57,365 nucleotides of DNA from Rhodospirillales bacterium (GTDB lineage Bacteria; Pseudomonadota; Alphaproteobacteria; Rhodospirillales; UBA2165): contig JAPPFK010000086.1 in NCBI GenBank assembly GCA_028823885.1, positions 1 to 57,365 on the forward strand, given 5' to 3'. Positions 24,617-33,151 of the stretch are shown here, in pieces. The position numbers and the translations under genes are program-made. Below the pieces are notes generated by a model. It saw nothing but the letters and a program-made list of their open reading frames with translations, did no database searches and had not been told where the DNA came from. Positions within the stretch are counted from its first letter, which is position 1. Every line of letters starts with the position of its first letter.

Positions 24617-26140
24617 CTAGTCGCCTTCGGCCACGCCTCTCCGGCGCCACATGGCCAATTGCTGCCGGAACGACGGCAGAAAGATCAGCACGACCGCCAG
24701 GATCAGCAGAATCAAGGTCATCGGCCGTTCCCACATGAAACTGACGCCGTCGGTCAAGCTCATCGCCCGGGCAAAATTGTCCTCGAGCAACTGGCCCAGG
24801 ATGAACCCGATCAGCATCGGCGCCAGCGGGAAACCGGCAAACCGCATGATGGTTGCGACCAATCCCATTCCCGTCAGCAGCAGCAGCTCGGTTGCGTTGT
24901 TCTGGCCGATATAGCTGCCCATCATGGTGAAGAACAAAATGAACGGAATCAGGTAGTTCCTCGGGATCTGCAAAAGCTTCGCGATGTAGGGAATCAGCGG
25001 CAGATTGAGAATCAACAGAACCACATTGCCGATATACATGGAAATGATCACCGCCCAGAAAATGGACGGGTTGTCGACCATCAGCCGCGGACCCGGCGTC
25101 ACGTTGAGCGCGATCAGGGCGCCCAGCAAAATCGCCGTCGTGCCCGAGCCTGGAATACCGAGGGTCAAGAGAGGCACGAAGGATCCGGTGCAGGCCGCGT
25201 TGTTGGCGGTTTCAGGCGCGGCGAGGCCCTTGATCGAGCCTTTGCCGAACTCCTTCTGGTCCTCGCCCTTGGCGATGTTGCGCTCCACCGCGTAGCCGAG
25301 AAAAGAGGCGATCGTTGCGCCGGCGCCGGGCATCACCCCGATCAGGAAACCCTGAATGGACTGCCGGCCGATCACCGGGGTGATTTTCTTGGCTTCCTCC
25401 CGGGTGATCCGCAAATCCTTGATCTCGCCGCCCTCGCCATCCTTTCCGGTGTTGGAGCGGGCGGGGTTGAGAACCAGATACAGCGCTTCCGGCAAGGCAA
25501 ACAGGGCCATGGCCAGTGTGATGAAGCTGATGCCGCTCTGGAGATCCTGGATACCCATGGTGAAGCGGGGCGCATTGAACTGGGCGCTTTCGCCGACCGT
25601 CGCAAGCATCACGCCCAGAACCGTCATCATCAGCGCCTTGGCGACTTGGCCCGATCCGGCAAACGCCGCGATCGCGGACAGACCGACGACCATGAGGGCG
25701 AAATACTCCGCCGAGTGAAAGAGCAGCGCAACCGATGCCAAAGCGGGTGCAAAACCCATGAGCAGGACGGCACCCACCGTTCCGCCGGCAAAGGAGCCGA
25801 TTGCGGCAATGGTCAGCGCCTTTCCGGCTTTGCCCTGCCGCGCCATCGGATAGCCGTCGAACGAGGTTGCGACGGTACCCGCGACCCCCGGCGCGTTAAT
25901 CAGTATCGAAGAGGTGGAGCCGCCGAAAATGGCGCCGTAGTAGACGCCGGCCAACAGGATAAGCGCCGCGGACGGATCGCCGATCTTGATGGCGACGGGG
26001 ATCATGATGGCGATGATCGACATGGGGCCAAGCCCCGGAAGCATGCCGATCAAGGTGCCGATGAGGCACCCGGCGACGACCATGATCAGGTTCTGAAGCG
26101 TCAGGGCGGTGGTAACGCCCGCAAGAATGCCCTCAAGCAT
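24617..26140 (-). CDS. tctA: Tripartite tricarboxylate transporter permease TctA
   Basis: Large membrane subunit, 507 residues and about 11 to 12 helices. Family landmarks are GMLPGLGPMSIIAIMIP in the first third, YGAIFGGSTSSILINAPGVAGTVATSFDGYPMARQGKAG, and the matching second-half loop GVMPGAGATIASFLGYAVERN. Members take up citrate or other carboxylates with a cation, fed by a TctC-type receptor. Its start is three bases after the tctB stop. Confidence 0.95.
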   Translation of the reverse strand: MLEGILAGVTTALTLQNLIMVVAGCLIGTLIGMLPGLGPMSIIAIMIPVAIKIGDPSAALILLAGVYYGAIFGGSTSSILINAPGVAGTVATSFDGYPMARQGKAGKALTIAAIGSFAGGTVGAVLLMGFAPALASVALLFHSAEYFALMVVGLSAIAAFAGSGQVAKALMMTVLGVMLATVGESAQFNAPRFTMGIQDLQSGISFITLAMALFALPEALYLVLNPARSNTGKDGEGGEIKDLRITREEAKKITPVIGRQSIQGFLIGVMPGAGATIASFLGYAVERNIAKGEDQKEFGKGSIKGLAAPETANNAACTGSFVPLLTLGIPGSGTTAILLGALIALNVTPGPRLMVDNPSIFWAVIISMYIGNVVLLILNLPLIPYIAKLLQIPRNYLIPFILFFTMMGSYIGQNNATELLLLTGMGLVATIMRFAGFPLAPMLIGFILGQLLEDNFARAMSLTDGVSFMWERPMTLILLILAVVLIFLPSFRQQLAMWRRRGVAEGD

Positions 26141-26143
26141 GGC

Positions 26144-26641
26144 TTATGCCCCTCCGTAGACCAACCAGGGCCAGGGGCGAAGGAAGATGCCAAGAACCTG
26201 TTCCACCAAATACCAGATGAAGAAGGCCGCCACGGCGGCAATCGGGACCATCAGCTTGTAGTTTCTTTCACCCAACACGTATCCGCCCAGGCAGATGAAC
26301 AGCGTCGTCGCGGCAAGAAATCCAATTGGCCTCAGCAGCAACGCATACGCGACCATGAGAACGAGCAGCGAGATTGCCTGACCCAGTTTGTACTGCCTGA
26401 GATTGCGAACATCGATCTCGCTGGGATCGATCTCGCCCGCCTCTTTTGGACCCGACTGAACGATGACGATCAGGCCGATGAATGCCCCAAGTATGCTCAG
26501 CCATTTCGGCATGGTGTTGGGCAAGAAGGTCAAATTGCGTTCAAACGGCAGCAGGCCTGCCTCCATGGTCACGAAGGCGGTGTAGCCGTAAATCACGCAA
26601 ATCAGGACAAAGATTCCAGCAATGGCGCGATCGAGTGTCAC
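26144..26641 (-). CDS. tctB: Tripartite tricarboxylate transporter small subunit TctB
   Basis: A 165-residue membrane protein with four hydrophobic helices, matching TctB in size and layout. The C terminus FIWYLVEQVLGIFLRPWPW is typical. It partners TctA in the inner membrane. A GC-rich stem-loop lies between it and the upstream tctC gene. Confidence 0.88.
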   Translation of the reverse strand: MTLDRAIAGIFVLICVIYGYTAFVTMEAGLLPFERNLTFLPNTMPKWLSILGAFIGLIVIVQSGPKEAGEIDPSEIDVRNLRQYKLGQAISLLVLMVAYALLLRPIGFLAATTLFICLGGYVLGERNYKLMVPIAAVAAFFIWYLVEQVLGIFLRPWPWLVYGGA

Positions 26642-26714
26642 GGCGCAGTCCCCCTATTGCGGGCCCTTGCGATGGCCCACGTTTCTCTCGGCGGTGTTCC
26701 GCCGGGGATTCGCA

Positions 26715-26741
26715 CCGGGGCCCCGTAAGGCGGAGCCCCGG
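26715..26741 (-). repeat. Intercistronic stem-loop between tctC and tctB
   Basis: Perfect 7-base GC arms, CCGGGGC at 26715-26721 and GCCCCGG at 26735-26741, sit in the 110 bases between the tctC stop and the tctB start. Such stems commonly protect the upstream message or attenuate transcription so that the binding protein is made in excess over the permease. No T-run follows. Confidence 0.5.
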
Positions 26742-26751
26742 CGCAACTCGG

Positions 26752-27756
26752 CTATTTCAGGAAGCCGAGCTTGGTCATGAGGTCCTTGACGACCTTTTCC
26801 TGTTCCACCAGGAAGGCGGTGAAAGCCTCGCCTGAATTGTGGATATCAACCCAACCATTGCGGTCACGCACGGCCTTCCATTCCGGCGTGTCGTACATGG
26901 CCGCGATGGCTTTCCGGTACTGGGCTGCCTTATCCTTCGGCAGGCCCGGCGCCGCAAAAAATCCACGCCAGTTGACGAAGGTGGTGTCAAAGCCCTGCTC
27001 CTTGAGGGTCGGCGCGTCCTTGAACGCAGGTATGCGTTCCGAGGACGTGACGGCGAGAATGCGCATCTCACCGGACTTCGCCAAGGCAACGGCCTCGGAG
27101 AATCCGGTCGATCCCGCGGCGACTTCGCCGGACAGGATCGCCGCATTCAGCTTCCCGCCCGCATCAAACGGAATGTACTTGACCTTGGTCGGGTCGGCTC
27201 CAGCCGACTGAAAGGCCATCGCGGCGACCAGGTGGTCCATGCCGCCGGGCACCGACCCGCCGCCGACGGAGACCTTGCGCGGGTTCGCCTTGTACGCGGC
27301 TACAAGATCCTTGAAGTCCTTATACGGGCTGTTCTTGCCGGTAATGATCGCCGCGTAGTCGCCGATGGTTCCGGCAATCATCGTCAGATCGCGGAAATTG
27401 TGCGGGAACCGGCCAACCAGCGAGCGGATAACGATGGGCGTGGAGTTGACCATCAGCGTGCCATGGTTGGACGCGGCATTCTCGATCAGGAAGCCGATGG
27501 CCTTGCCGCCGCCGCCGCCCGACATGTTTTCGTAGGAAGCGGACCCGACGATGCCCGACTTGGTCAGGGCTTCGCCGGTGCCGCGCGCCGTACCATCCCA
27601 GCCGCCGCCGGCACCGCCGGGGATCAGGAAATGTACTTTGTCGAGAACCTTGTCAGCCGCCTGGGCGCCATTGGCCAGCACGGAAATCGAGAGTCCGAGG
27701 GCCGCAACCGCGCCGACGAACAAATGGGTATGTACACGTGAATTAGCTTTGAGCAT
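26752..27756 (-). CDS. tctC: Tripartite tricarboxylate transporter receptor TctC (Bug family)
   Basis: Periplasmic binding protein of 334 residues. A signal peptide ends near NGAQA (about residue 33). The mature part has the Bug-fold markers VHFLIPGGAGGGWDGTARGTGEAL near the start, GGGSVPGGMDHLVAAMAFQ in the ligand region, and a C-terminal segment with LPKDKAAQYRKAIAAMYDTPEW. Bug proteins bind mono-, di- or tricarboxylates and similar anions. AGGAGAG lies just before the ATG. Directly repeated octamers and a dyad lie upstream. It is the first gene of an eight-gene minus-strand run. Confidence 0.93.
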   Translation of the reverse strand: MLKANSRVHTHLFVGAVAALGLSISVLANGAQAADKVLDKVHFLIPGGAGGGWDGTARGTGEALTKSGIVGSASYENMSGGGGGKAIGFLIENAASNHGTLMVNSTPIVIRSLVGRFPHNFRDLTMIAGTIGDYAAIITGKNSPYKDFKDLVAAYKANPRKVSVGGGSVPGGMDHLVAAMAFQSAGADPTKVKYIPFDAGGKLNAAILSGEVAAGSTGFSEAVALAKSGEMRILAVTSSERIPAFKDAPTLKEQGFDTTFVNWRGFFAAPGLPKDKAAQYRKAIAAMYDTPEWKAVRDRNGWVDIHNSGEAFTAFLVEQEKVVKDLMTKLGFLK

Positions 27757-27797
27757 CGCTCTCTCCTGTTGGACGAATTTTGTTATTTGCCACCAGG

Positions 27798-27828
27798 CCG
27801 GACCGCGAACGGACAGGCCCTGGTCCGG
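27798..27828. repeat. Inverted repeat upstream of tctC
   Basis: CCGGACC at 27798-27804 and GGTCCGG at 27822-27828 are perfect arms around a 17-base loop. It lies 42 to 72 bases before the tctC start and 52 to 82 bases after the stop of the upstream gene on the same strand. It may be the terminator stem of that gene or an operator. Confidence 0.45.
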
Positions 27829-27841
27829 ACATTAGTGCCTG

Positions 27842-27860
27842 AACCTGTCATCAACCTGTC
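27842..27860. promoter_or_regulatory. Direct repeat of AACCTGTC with 11-bp period, candidate response-regulator site
   Basis: AACCTGTC occurs at 27842-27849 and again at 27853-27860, exactly 11 bases apart, 86 to 104 bases before the tctC start. OmpR/PhoB-type regulators bind head-to-tail on repeats of this period, and such a regulator (29010-29675) is encoded nearby. The half-site CTGTC also resembles the Pho box, but no pho genes are present. Confidence 0.4.
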
Positions 27861-27879
27861 GGAATGAAAGAAATGCGGG

Positions 27880-28959
27880 CTAACGGCCGGTCAGCGCTTT
27901 TTCCCAGGTATCGATCATTCTGGCGCGCTTGAACTGGTCAAGGTAGACCAGCAATCCGGGGCCCACCTTAACCGGCCGAAGACTGGCCCCCGCTTTCGCT
28001 TGCATGTTGGCCGCCGTCCTGGGGCCGGTCACCCGCGTGTGGACGGAGTTGAGCCCGGACCGTTCGGACAATACCCGTTGGCCGCGTTCGGACAGCAGAT
28101 AGTCCAGGAACAGCTTGCCCGTTTGGGGTGAGCGCGCCTTGCGGGGAATGAGTGCGATGCGCGACAATACCACCGTAAAGTCGGTGGGCAGTATGACGCC
28201 GATCGCCGGATCCCGCTCTGCCCGGCTTGCCGCATAGGTTCCCAGCACATTGTAGCCAAGCACGATATTCCCCGTGCTGAGTTGATCGAGTATGGCCGCG
28301 GATTTCGAAAATAATTTGACGCTGTTTCTTCCCATGGCCCGGACCAGATTCCAGGTCGCGCCGTAATGTTCCTGGTCACGGGAGAGAGCAAAGAAACCGA
28401 ACCCGCTCCGCTCGATGTCGTAGGTCGCGACCTTGCCGAAAAACTCGGAATGAGGACTGCTCAGCGCCCGGGCCAGACCGGTGCGGGTGGTCGGCACTTC
28501 CCGGCCCTGGAAGTACTTTTTGTTATAGACGATCACCACCGGCTCAAAGGTCACCCCGAATGCCTCGTTCCGCCAATTGGCCCATGACGGCAAACCATCG
28601 GCGGACCCAGCCTTGTGCGGCTGGGCGTAGCCGTCGTTGGCCAGTTTCATCTGGAGATCCATCACGGAACTGAAGGCCAGATCGGCCGTTACGCCTGGGC
28701 CGTCCGATTCCTCGATAATCCGCTGGTAAAGCACTTGGCTCTGGAGATCGTGGTATCGGACCGTGATATCCGCCCAGAGCTTCCGGAAATCGTCGATCAA
28801 CGGCCGTGCCGCTTCGATATCCGTCGTGCTGTAGATTACAAGGGTTCGGCCCCCGCCCTGGCCGGGGAACTCGTAAGTCTGGGCGTGCGCCGGCAGCGGA
28901 TGCAAAAGAGGTGCGGCCAAGAGCAGCACGAACACGGAAAAAACGGCGGATTTAGCCAC
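27880..28959 (-). CDS. Orphan periplasmic solute-binding protein, ABC iron/carboxylate type
   Basis: A 359-residue extracytoplasmic binding protein. The signal peptide ends in PAHA at about residue 26. The mature start LVIYSTTDIEAARPLIDDFRKLW and later SVMDLQMKLANDGYAQP, FGVTFEPVVIVYNKKYF resemble type 2 binding proteins of the AfuA/FbpA class. No permease or ATPase gene is nearby. It is divergent, with only 50 bases between, from a response-regulator/sensor-kinase pair. This suggests it presents a ligand to the sensor rather than to a transporter. The start is a GTG at 28959. Confidence 0.8.
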   Translation of the reverse strand: MAKSAVFSVFVLLLAAPLLHPLPAHAQTYEFPGQGGGRTLVIYSTTDIEAARPLIDDFRKLWADITVRYHDLQSQVLYQRIIEESDGPGVTADLAFSSVMDLQMKLANDGYAQPHKAGSADGLPSWANWRNEAFGVTFEPVVIVYNKKYFQGREVPTTRTGLARALSSPHSEFFGKVATYDIERSGFGFFALSRDQEHYGATWNLVRAMGRNSVKLFSKSAAILDQLSTGNIVLGYNVLGTYAASRAERDPAIGVILPTDFTVVLSRIALIPRKARSPQTGKLFLDYLLSERGQRVLSERSGLNSVHTRVTGPRTAANMQAKAGASLRPVKVGPGLLVYLDQFKRARMIDTWEKALTGR

Positions 28960-29009
28960 GTCCCGGCATCCAGCTTCACTCGCAATCGGACTTATATTAC
29001 CGTTCTCGC

Positions 29010-29675
29010 ATGCGGGTGATGATCGTTGAAGACAATTCTGCGTTGGCGGACGGCGTATCCCGGGCCCTCGCGGGCATGGGGATGGCCGTTGACCGGATTG
29101 ATGACGGCGAGGAAGCGGACGCGATCCTCTCTCATCAAGCCTACGATCTGGTCGTCTTGGACCTCAACCTGCCGGGTGTGGATGGCCTGGAAATCCTCAC
29201 CCGCATGCGCCGCCGGGGTGACGACGCCCAGGTCCTGATCCTCACCGCCCGCGATGAAGTCAAGGACCGCGTGGCCGGACTGGACAGGGGCGCGGACGAC
29301 TATCTGACCAAACCGTTCGATCTGCCGGAACTGGAGGCGCGCGTAAGGGCTCTCTTGCGGAGGCGCACCGCCAACAGCTCGCCCACCATCGTTCATGGCC
29401 CGCTCAAATTCGACACCGTGGCCCGGCGCGCTTGGATCGATGACGACCCTTTGGAGCTTACGCGGCGGGAACTCAGCCTGCTTCAACTGCTTCTCGGTCA
29501 CGCCGGCGAGGTCATGGGCAAGGATCAGATTGCGGATGGCCTAGCGGGATTCGATCACGACGTCAGCCCCAATGCGGTCGAGACCCAGATCAGCCGGCTC
29601 AGGAAACGCCTGAGGCCCGCCGGGATCGATATCCGAACGATCCGCGGGCTCGGATATCTGCTGGAGAACCCATGA
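29010..29675 (+). CDS. OmpR-family response regulator, TctD-like
   Basis: A 221-residue two-component regulator. The receiver domain (1-115) has the acidic pocket at E7/D8, phospho-acceptor D51 in VVLDLNLPG and the lysine of LTKPF. The C-terminal winged helix (about 130-220) includes LELTRRELSLLQLLLGHAGEVMGK and ends IRTIRGLGYLLE. Its stop overlaps the start of the kinase gene (ATGA). Pairing with a kinase of the TctE type suggests control of carboxylate transport, most likely of the tct genes nearby. Confidence 0.92.
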   Translation: MRVMIVEDNSALADGVSRALAGMGMAVDRIDDGEEADAILSHQAYDLVVLDLNLPGVDGLEILTRMRRRGDDAQVLILTARDEVKDRVAGLDRGADDYLTKPFDLPELEARVRALLRRRTANSSPTIVHGPLKFDTVARRAWIDDDPLELTRRELSLLQLLLGHAGEVMGKDQIADGLAGFDHDVSPNAVETQISRLRKRLRPAGIDIRTIRGLGYLLENP

Positions 29676-31069
29676 ACTGGCGCAACCGTTCGCTCAGACG
29701 CCGCTTGGCGTTCTGGATAATCGTCCCGCTGGCTTTCGTCAGCCTGTTTCTGCTGCTGGACGTTCGGGAAAATTCCCGCCGGGCCGCGAACGAGGTGTTC
29801 GACCGCGTGCTTCTCGGTTCGGCGCTGGCCATCGCCGAACGGGTGGTCATCGACGGTGACGAAATCGTTGTCGATGTCCCGTATGTCGCCTTGGAAATGT
29901 TGACATCCGCCGCCCAGGATCGGGTGTTCTATCAGGTGTCGAAGAGCGACAGGCAGTTCATCACCGGCTACTCGGACCTCCCGAGCATCCCCGATCATCT
30001 GGTTGGCGCCGGTGACCAGCCGGTATTTTACGATGCCGAATACAAAGGATCGCAGGTCCGTGTCGGCGCGGTGTCCCGGTTCCTGTCGAGTTCGCGTCTG
30101 TCGACCCGAGTGACCATAATGGTGGCGGAAACGGTGGGGGCGAGGAATGCGTTGATCGGAGAACTCGTCCGCGACGCCGCCTTGCGGCTCTCCTTGATCA
30201 TCATCGTCGCCGCATTGATCGTGTGGTTTGGGCTATCCCGCGGTCTAAAGCCGCTGGAAACCCTCGAGCAGGCCATCAATCGCCGCAACAGAGAGGACCT
30301 CCGGCCCATAGAGCACGAGGTTCCCTACGAGGTGCGGAACCTCGTTGCCTCGATCAATCACCTGATGGAGCGATTGGCGCGAAGTATCGGCGCGATGCAG
30401 CGCTTTACGGCAAATGCCGCACATCAGCTCAGGACTCCGATTGCGGCCATCAAGACCCAGACCGAGTTGGCGCTCAAGGAAAATGACCCCGCCGAAACCC
30501 AGAAGACCTTGGCCCACTTGCATGAATCGGCCGAACAGACCACGCGGCTCATCAATCAGTTGATGAGCCTGTCCCGTGCGGCCCCGACCGAGGGCGGACC
30601 TCAGGGCGAGGAGTTCGATATTCGAGCGCTGTGCGTCGAAATCACCCGGGAAATGGTACCCGCGGCGTTGGCCAGGAACATCGATTTGGGCTTCGAGGGT
30701 TCCGACGAACCGATTCCGCTGAAGGGAGATCGAACCCTCTTCGAGGAACTGGTCAAGAATCTGATCGACAATACGCTGTCGTATTGCCCCTCGGGAACAC
30801 GATCGTCGGTCAGGCTTTCCAACGGCTCCGGCGAAGTCATTCTCGAGGTGGAAGATGACGGTCCGGGCATTCCGGCGGAGGAACGGGAGAGGGTTTTCGA
30901 GCGATTCTATCGATCCGACGCCTCCAGCGCACCGGGGTGCGGGCTCGGATTGTCGATTGTCCGTGAAATCGCACGAAGCCACGACGGGGACGCAATCATC
31001 GTTCCGCGAAGCGAGCCGGGCGGAACCCTCGTCCGGGTGTCCCTCGCTCAATCCGTGGAAGCGTCGTAG
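29672..31069 (+). CDS. Sensor histidine kinase, TctE/2CSK_N type
   Basis: A 465-residue membrane kinase. A first helix (about 12-30) and a second (about 172-188) enclose a periplasmic sensor region whose pattern (ANEVFDRVLLGSALAIAERV, VDVPYVALEMLTSAAQDRVFYQV) is typical of the 2CSK_N domain of TctE-like kinases. HAMP-like and dimerisation segments follow, with the phospho-accepting H251 in NAAHQLRTPIAAI. The ATPase domain shows N-box NLIDNTLSYCP, G1 DDGPGIP and G2 GCGLGLSIV. The last 22 bases overlap the 3' end of the convergent citryl-CoA-lyase-like gene. Confidence 0.93.
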   Translation: MNWRNRSLRRRLAFWIIVPLAFVSLFLLLDVRENSRRAANEVFDRVLLGSALAIAERVVIDGDEIVVDVPYVALEMLTSAAQDRVFYQVSKSDRQFITGYSDLPSIPDHLVGAGDQPVFYDAEYKGSQVRVGAVSRFLSSSRLSTRVTIMVAETVGARNALIGELVRDAALRLSLIIIVAALIVWFGLSRGLKPLETLEQAINRRNREDLRPIEHEVPYEVRNLVASINHLMERLARSIGAMQRFTANAAHQLRTPIAAIKTQTELALKENDPAETQKTLAHLHESAEQTTRLINQLMSLSRAAPTEGGPQGEEFDIRALCVEITREMVPAALARNIDLGFEGSDEPIPLKGDRTLFEELVKNLIDNTLSYCPSGTRSSVRLSNGSGEVILEVEDDGPGIPAEERERVFERFYRSDASSAPGCGLGLSIVREIARSHDGDAIIVPRSEPGGTLVRVSLAQSVEAS

Positions 31070-31854
31070 GTCCACCGGTATCGAGGCGGGGTCGGGCCCT
31101 TGTTGCGTCCACCCTGCCGGGACTGTTCCCATGCGTGCGCCAGGATGCCGACGCCGCGCGACAGGCAGAAAAACCCGCGTGCGAGTTTCGGCGGACATCC
31201 GAGCTCGCCGAAGATGACCGCCGTCGCCCCGTCTATATTCATCGGGACCGGCTTGCCTTTCCGGTCCGCCAATAATCGTTCGATCGCCCGGCCAATCGCC
31301 GCGTAGCGGCCGGACACATGCCCTTCGGCGGCTGCTTCATCCACCAACCCCAACAGGCGGGGCGCCCTCGGGTCCGTCGGCTTGTGGAACCGATGGCCGA
31401 AGCCGGGAACATAGGGGTCCCGCTCGCGCTGCCATGCGGCAATCCGATCGGCGACAGCGTCGTCAAGACTGTCGTCTTCGCCCGCACGTTCGTCGATTGA
31501 GTTGTAGAGTTCGACGGCTTGCTCTCCGGCGCCGCCGTGAACGTCGCCCAGGACGTTTATACCGCTTGCCATGGCATTGTTGATGTCGACCCCGCAAGTC
31601 ATCGCCATCCGGGCGATCGCGATCGACGGCGCCTGCGGGCCATGATCAACGGCCGCCACCAATGCGGCCTCGAAAAGCATGGCCCGTTCGGCGGAAAGTT
31701 CGCGGCCCGTGGCCATGAACCAGATCATCTGGGGAAACGAGAAGCGGCCGATAATTTGCTGAACGGGGCGTCCTCGAATGTCGATCCGGCCGGGCTCCAT
31801 GTCGATGATCGATGTCCGCCACCAGTCCGAGACGTCGTTCGACTGTGCATTCAT
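31048..31854 (-). CDS. Citrate-synthase-fold lyase, citryl-CoA-lyase-like
   Basis: A 268-residue protein, far shorter than citrate synthase (about 430) but keeping its catalytic triad by pattern: H106 in GDVHGGAGEQA, H154 in PGFGHRFHKPTDPRAP and D208 in NIDGATA. This length and pattern fit the citryl-CoA lyase branch, which splits citryl-CoA (or a similar 3-hydroxyacyl-CoA) into acetyl-CoA and a 2-oxo acid. The ATG overlaps the stop of the CoA-transferase gene by four bases, implying that the two act in sequence: activation to the CoA ester, then cleavage. The true substrate is unproven. Confidence 0.82.
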   Translation of the reverse strand: MNAQSNDVSDWWRTSIIDMEPGRIDIRGRPVQQIIGRFSFPQMIWFMATGRELSAERAMLFEAALVAAVDHGPQAPSIAIARMAMTCGVDINNAMASGINVLGDVHGGAGEQAVELYNSIDERAGEDDSLDDAVADRIAAWQRERDPYVPGFGHRFHKPTDPRAPRLLGLVDEAAAEGHVSGRYAAIGRAIERLLADRKGKPVPMNIDGATAVIFGELGCPPKLARGFFCLSRGVGILAHAWEQSRQGGRNKGPTPPRYRWTYDASTD

Positions 31855-33041
31855 ATCACTCCCTCCGCCCGGAGCGCGTCGACCTCCTCGACGTCCAACC
31901 CCAGGCTGCCGTAAATCTCGTCATTGTGCTGCCCAAGAATGGGGGGCGGATCGCCGACCCTTGGCGCCTTGCCGTCCAGCTTGACCCCGGTTCCGACCAC
32001 CTGGATATCGCGGCCGACACCCGGCACGTTTTCGAATGTTCCCAGCATGCCGCGGGACGCGATGACCTCGTGCTCCAAAACCGTTTCCACGTCGAGCACC
32101 ACGCCCGACGGAACACCAAGCCGATTGAGCTCTTCGACCCATTCCCGGGCCGGCCGCGTCCTCAAGGTCTTTTCAATTTGTTCCGTCAGGGCCGCCCGGT
32201 TGCGTTTGCGGGCTTCCCGGGTCGCGAATCGCGGATCCCCGATCAACTCTTCCCGCCCGAGATGCCGTGCCAGAATGCGCCATTGCTCTTCCTTGTTGGC
32301 GGCAATGTTAATCGGCGCATCCGCGGCCTGAAACGTGCCTGACGGCGATGACGTGATGTTGTCGTTGCCGTGGGCGCCGGGATGGACGCCGGCATTCAGC
32401 CAGTTGGAGATGACCCATCCGGTCGTCGCCAATACCGATTCCAGCATCGAGACATCGATGAACGTCCCTCGGTCCCGATTGTTGAGCGCCGCGCACACGG
32501 CCATCGCCGCGGTGAGACCGCCGATGGTATCGGCGATCGGGTAGCCGACGCGAAACGGTCCGGACCGGTCGTCGCCGGTGATCGACATGATGCCCGACGC
32601 GCCCTGGATAATCTGGTCATAGGCGGGCCGATCCGCCCAGGGCCCATCCTGGCCGAAACCCGAGATGGCGGCATAAACGAGTTTGGGATTGACTTCCCTG
32701 AGCACCGGCCATCCGAGATTCAGCCGGTCCATGACGCCGGGCCGGAAATTCTCGACCAGAACGCGAGAGCCGCCGACCAGCCGTTTCAGAAGATCCTTGC
32801 CCCGGGAATCCTTGAGATTAAGGGTAATCGACTTCTTGCCCGCATTCTGCGCGAGGAACGATACGCCCATCCGCCGGTCGTTGAGTTCGGGATCGCCGCC
32901 CAACCGGCGTGCGAGATCACCTCGGCCCGCCGCCTCGACCTTGATGACTTCGGCGCCGAGGTGGGCAAGCTGATGGCAGCAGAAGGGGCCGGCCAATACG
33001 TTGGTCAGGTCGAGAACCCGAATCTTGTCGAGCGGTCTCAC
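31851..33041 (-). CDS. Class III CoA-transferase (CaiB/BaiF family)
   Basis: A 396-residue enzyme that moves CoA from a donor such as succinyl-CoA to a carboxylic acid. Family features: the N-terminal RVLDLTNVLAGPFCCHQLAHLGAEVIKVE, the catalytic aspartate D142 in RPAYDQIIQGASG, and the GYPIADTIGGLTAAMAV segment. The GTG at 33041 gives a normal N terminus; the ATG at 33107 would add 22 residues running through the divergent promoter. It is translationally coupled to the lyase-like gene and divergent from an IclR regulator. Confidence 0.9.
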   Translation of the reverse strand: MRPLDKIRVLDLTNVLAGPFCCHQLAHLGAEVIKVEAAGRGDLARRLGGDPELNDRRMGVSFLAQNAGKKSITLNLKDSRGKDLLKRLVGGSRVLVENFRPGVMDRLNLGWPVLREVNPKLVYAAISGFGQDGPWADRPAYDQIIQGASGIMSITGDDRSGPFRVGYPIADTIGGLTAAMAVCAALNNRDRGTFIDVSMLESVLATTGWVISNWLNAGVHPGAHGNDNITSSPSGTFQAADAPINIAANKEEQWRILARHLGREELIGDPRFATREARKRNRAALTEQIEKTLRTRPAREWVEELNRLGVPSGVVLDVETVLEHEVIASRGMLGTFENVPGVGRDIQVVGTGVKLDGKAPRVGDPPPILGQHNDEIYGSLGLDVEEVDALRAEGVI

Positions 33042-33080
33042 GACGACACGTTCATGCGTTTCATCCCCCCTCGATAGCCT

Positions 33081-33104
33081 ATTGCGCCGCGCCAGTTGCG
33101 CAAT
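33081..33104. promoter_or_regulatory. Inverted repeat, candidate IclR operator 1
   Basis: ATTGCGC at 33081-33087 and GCGCAAT at 33098-33104 are perfect 7-base arms 10 bases apart, in the 110-base divergent region between the CoA-transferase and iclR-type genes. The right arm itself sits in TTGCGCAA. Dyads in this position are typical targets of IclR-type regulators. Confidence 0.5.
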
Positions 33105-33110
33105 CAAAAT

Positions 33111-33123
33111 AGAATCTTATTCT
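33111..33123. promoter_or_regulatory. Inverted repeat, candidate IclR operator 2
   Basis: AGAAT at 33111-33115 and ATTCT at 33119-33123 flank CTT, giving a perfect 13-base dyad in an AT-rich patch 28 bases before the iclR-type start. It may overlap the promoter of that gene and allow autoregulation. Confidence 0.45.
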
Positions 33124-33151
33124 GTCAGATAAAACATTTGGTGGAGGGCAC

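Noticed and set aside
22829..26728. A 1299-codon open frame on the plus strand opposite ATP-grasp, carbonic anhydrase and tctAB genes
   Set aside because: Every part is antisense to genes with clear families. The translation is a Gln/His/Arg/Asp-rich mixture without domains, as expected from reading GC-rich membrane-protein genes backwards. It starts inside the ATP-grasp gene with no ribosome binding site.
27842..27860. A true Pho box controlling tctC
   Set aside because: The CTGTC half-sites resemble it, but the second half is imperfect, its direction is opposite to tctC, and no phosphate genes are near. The local response regulator is a better candidate.
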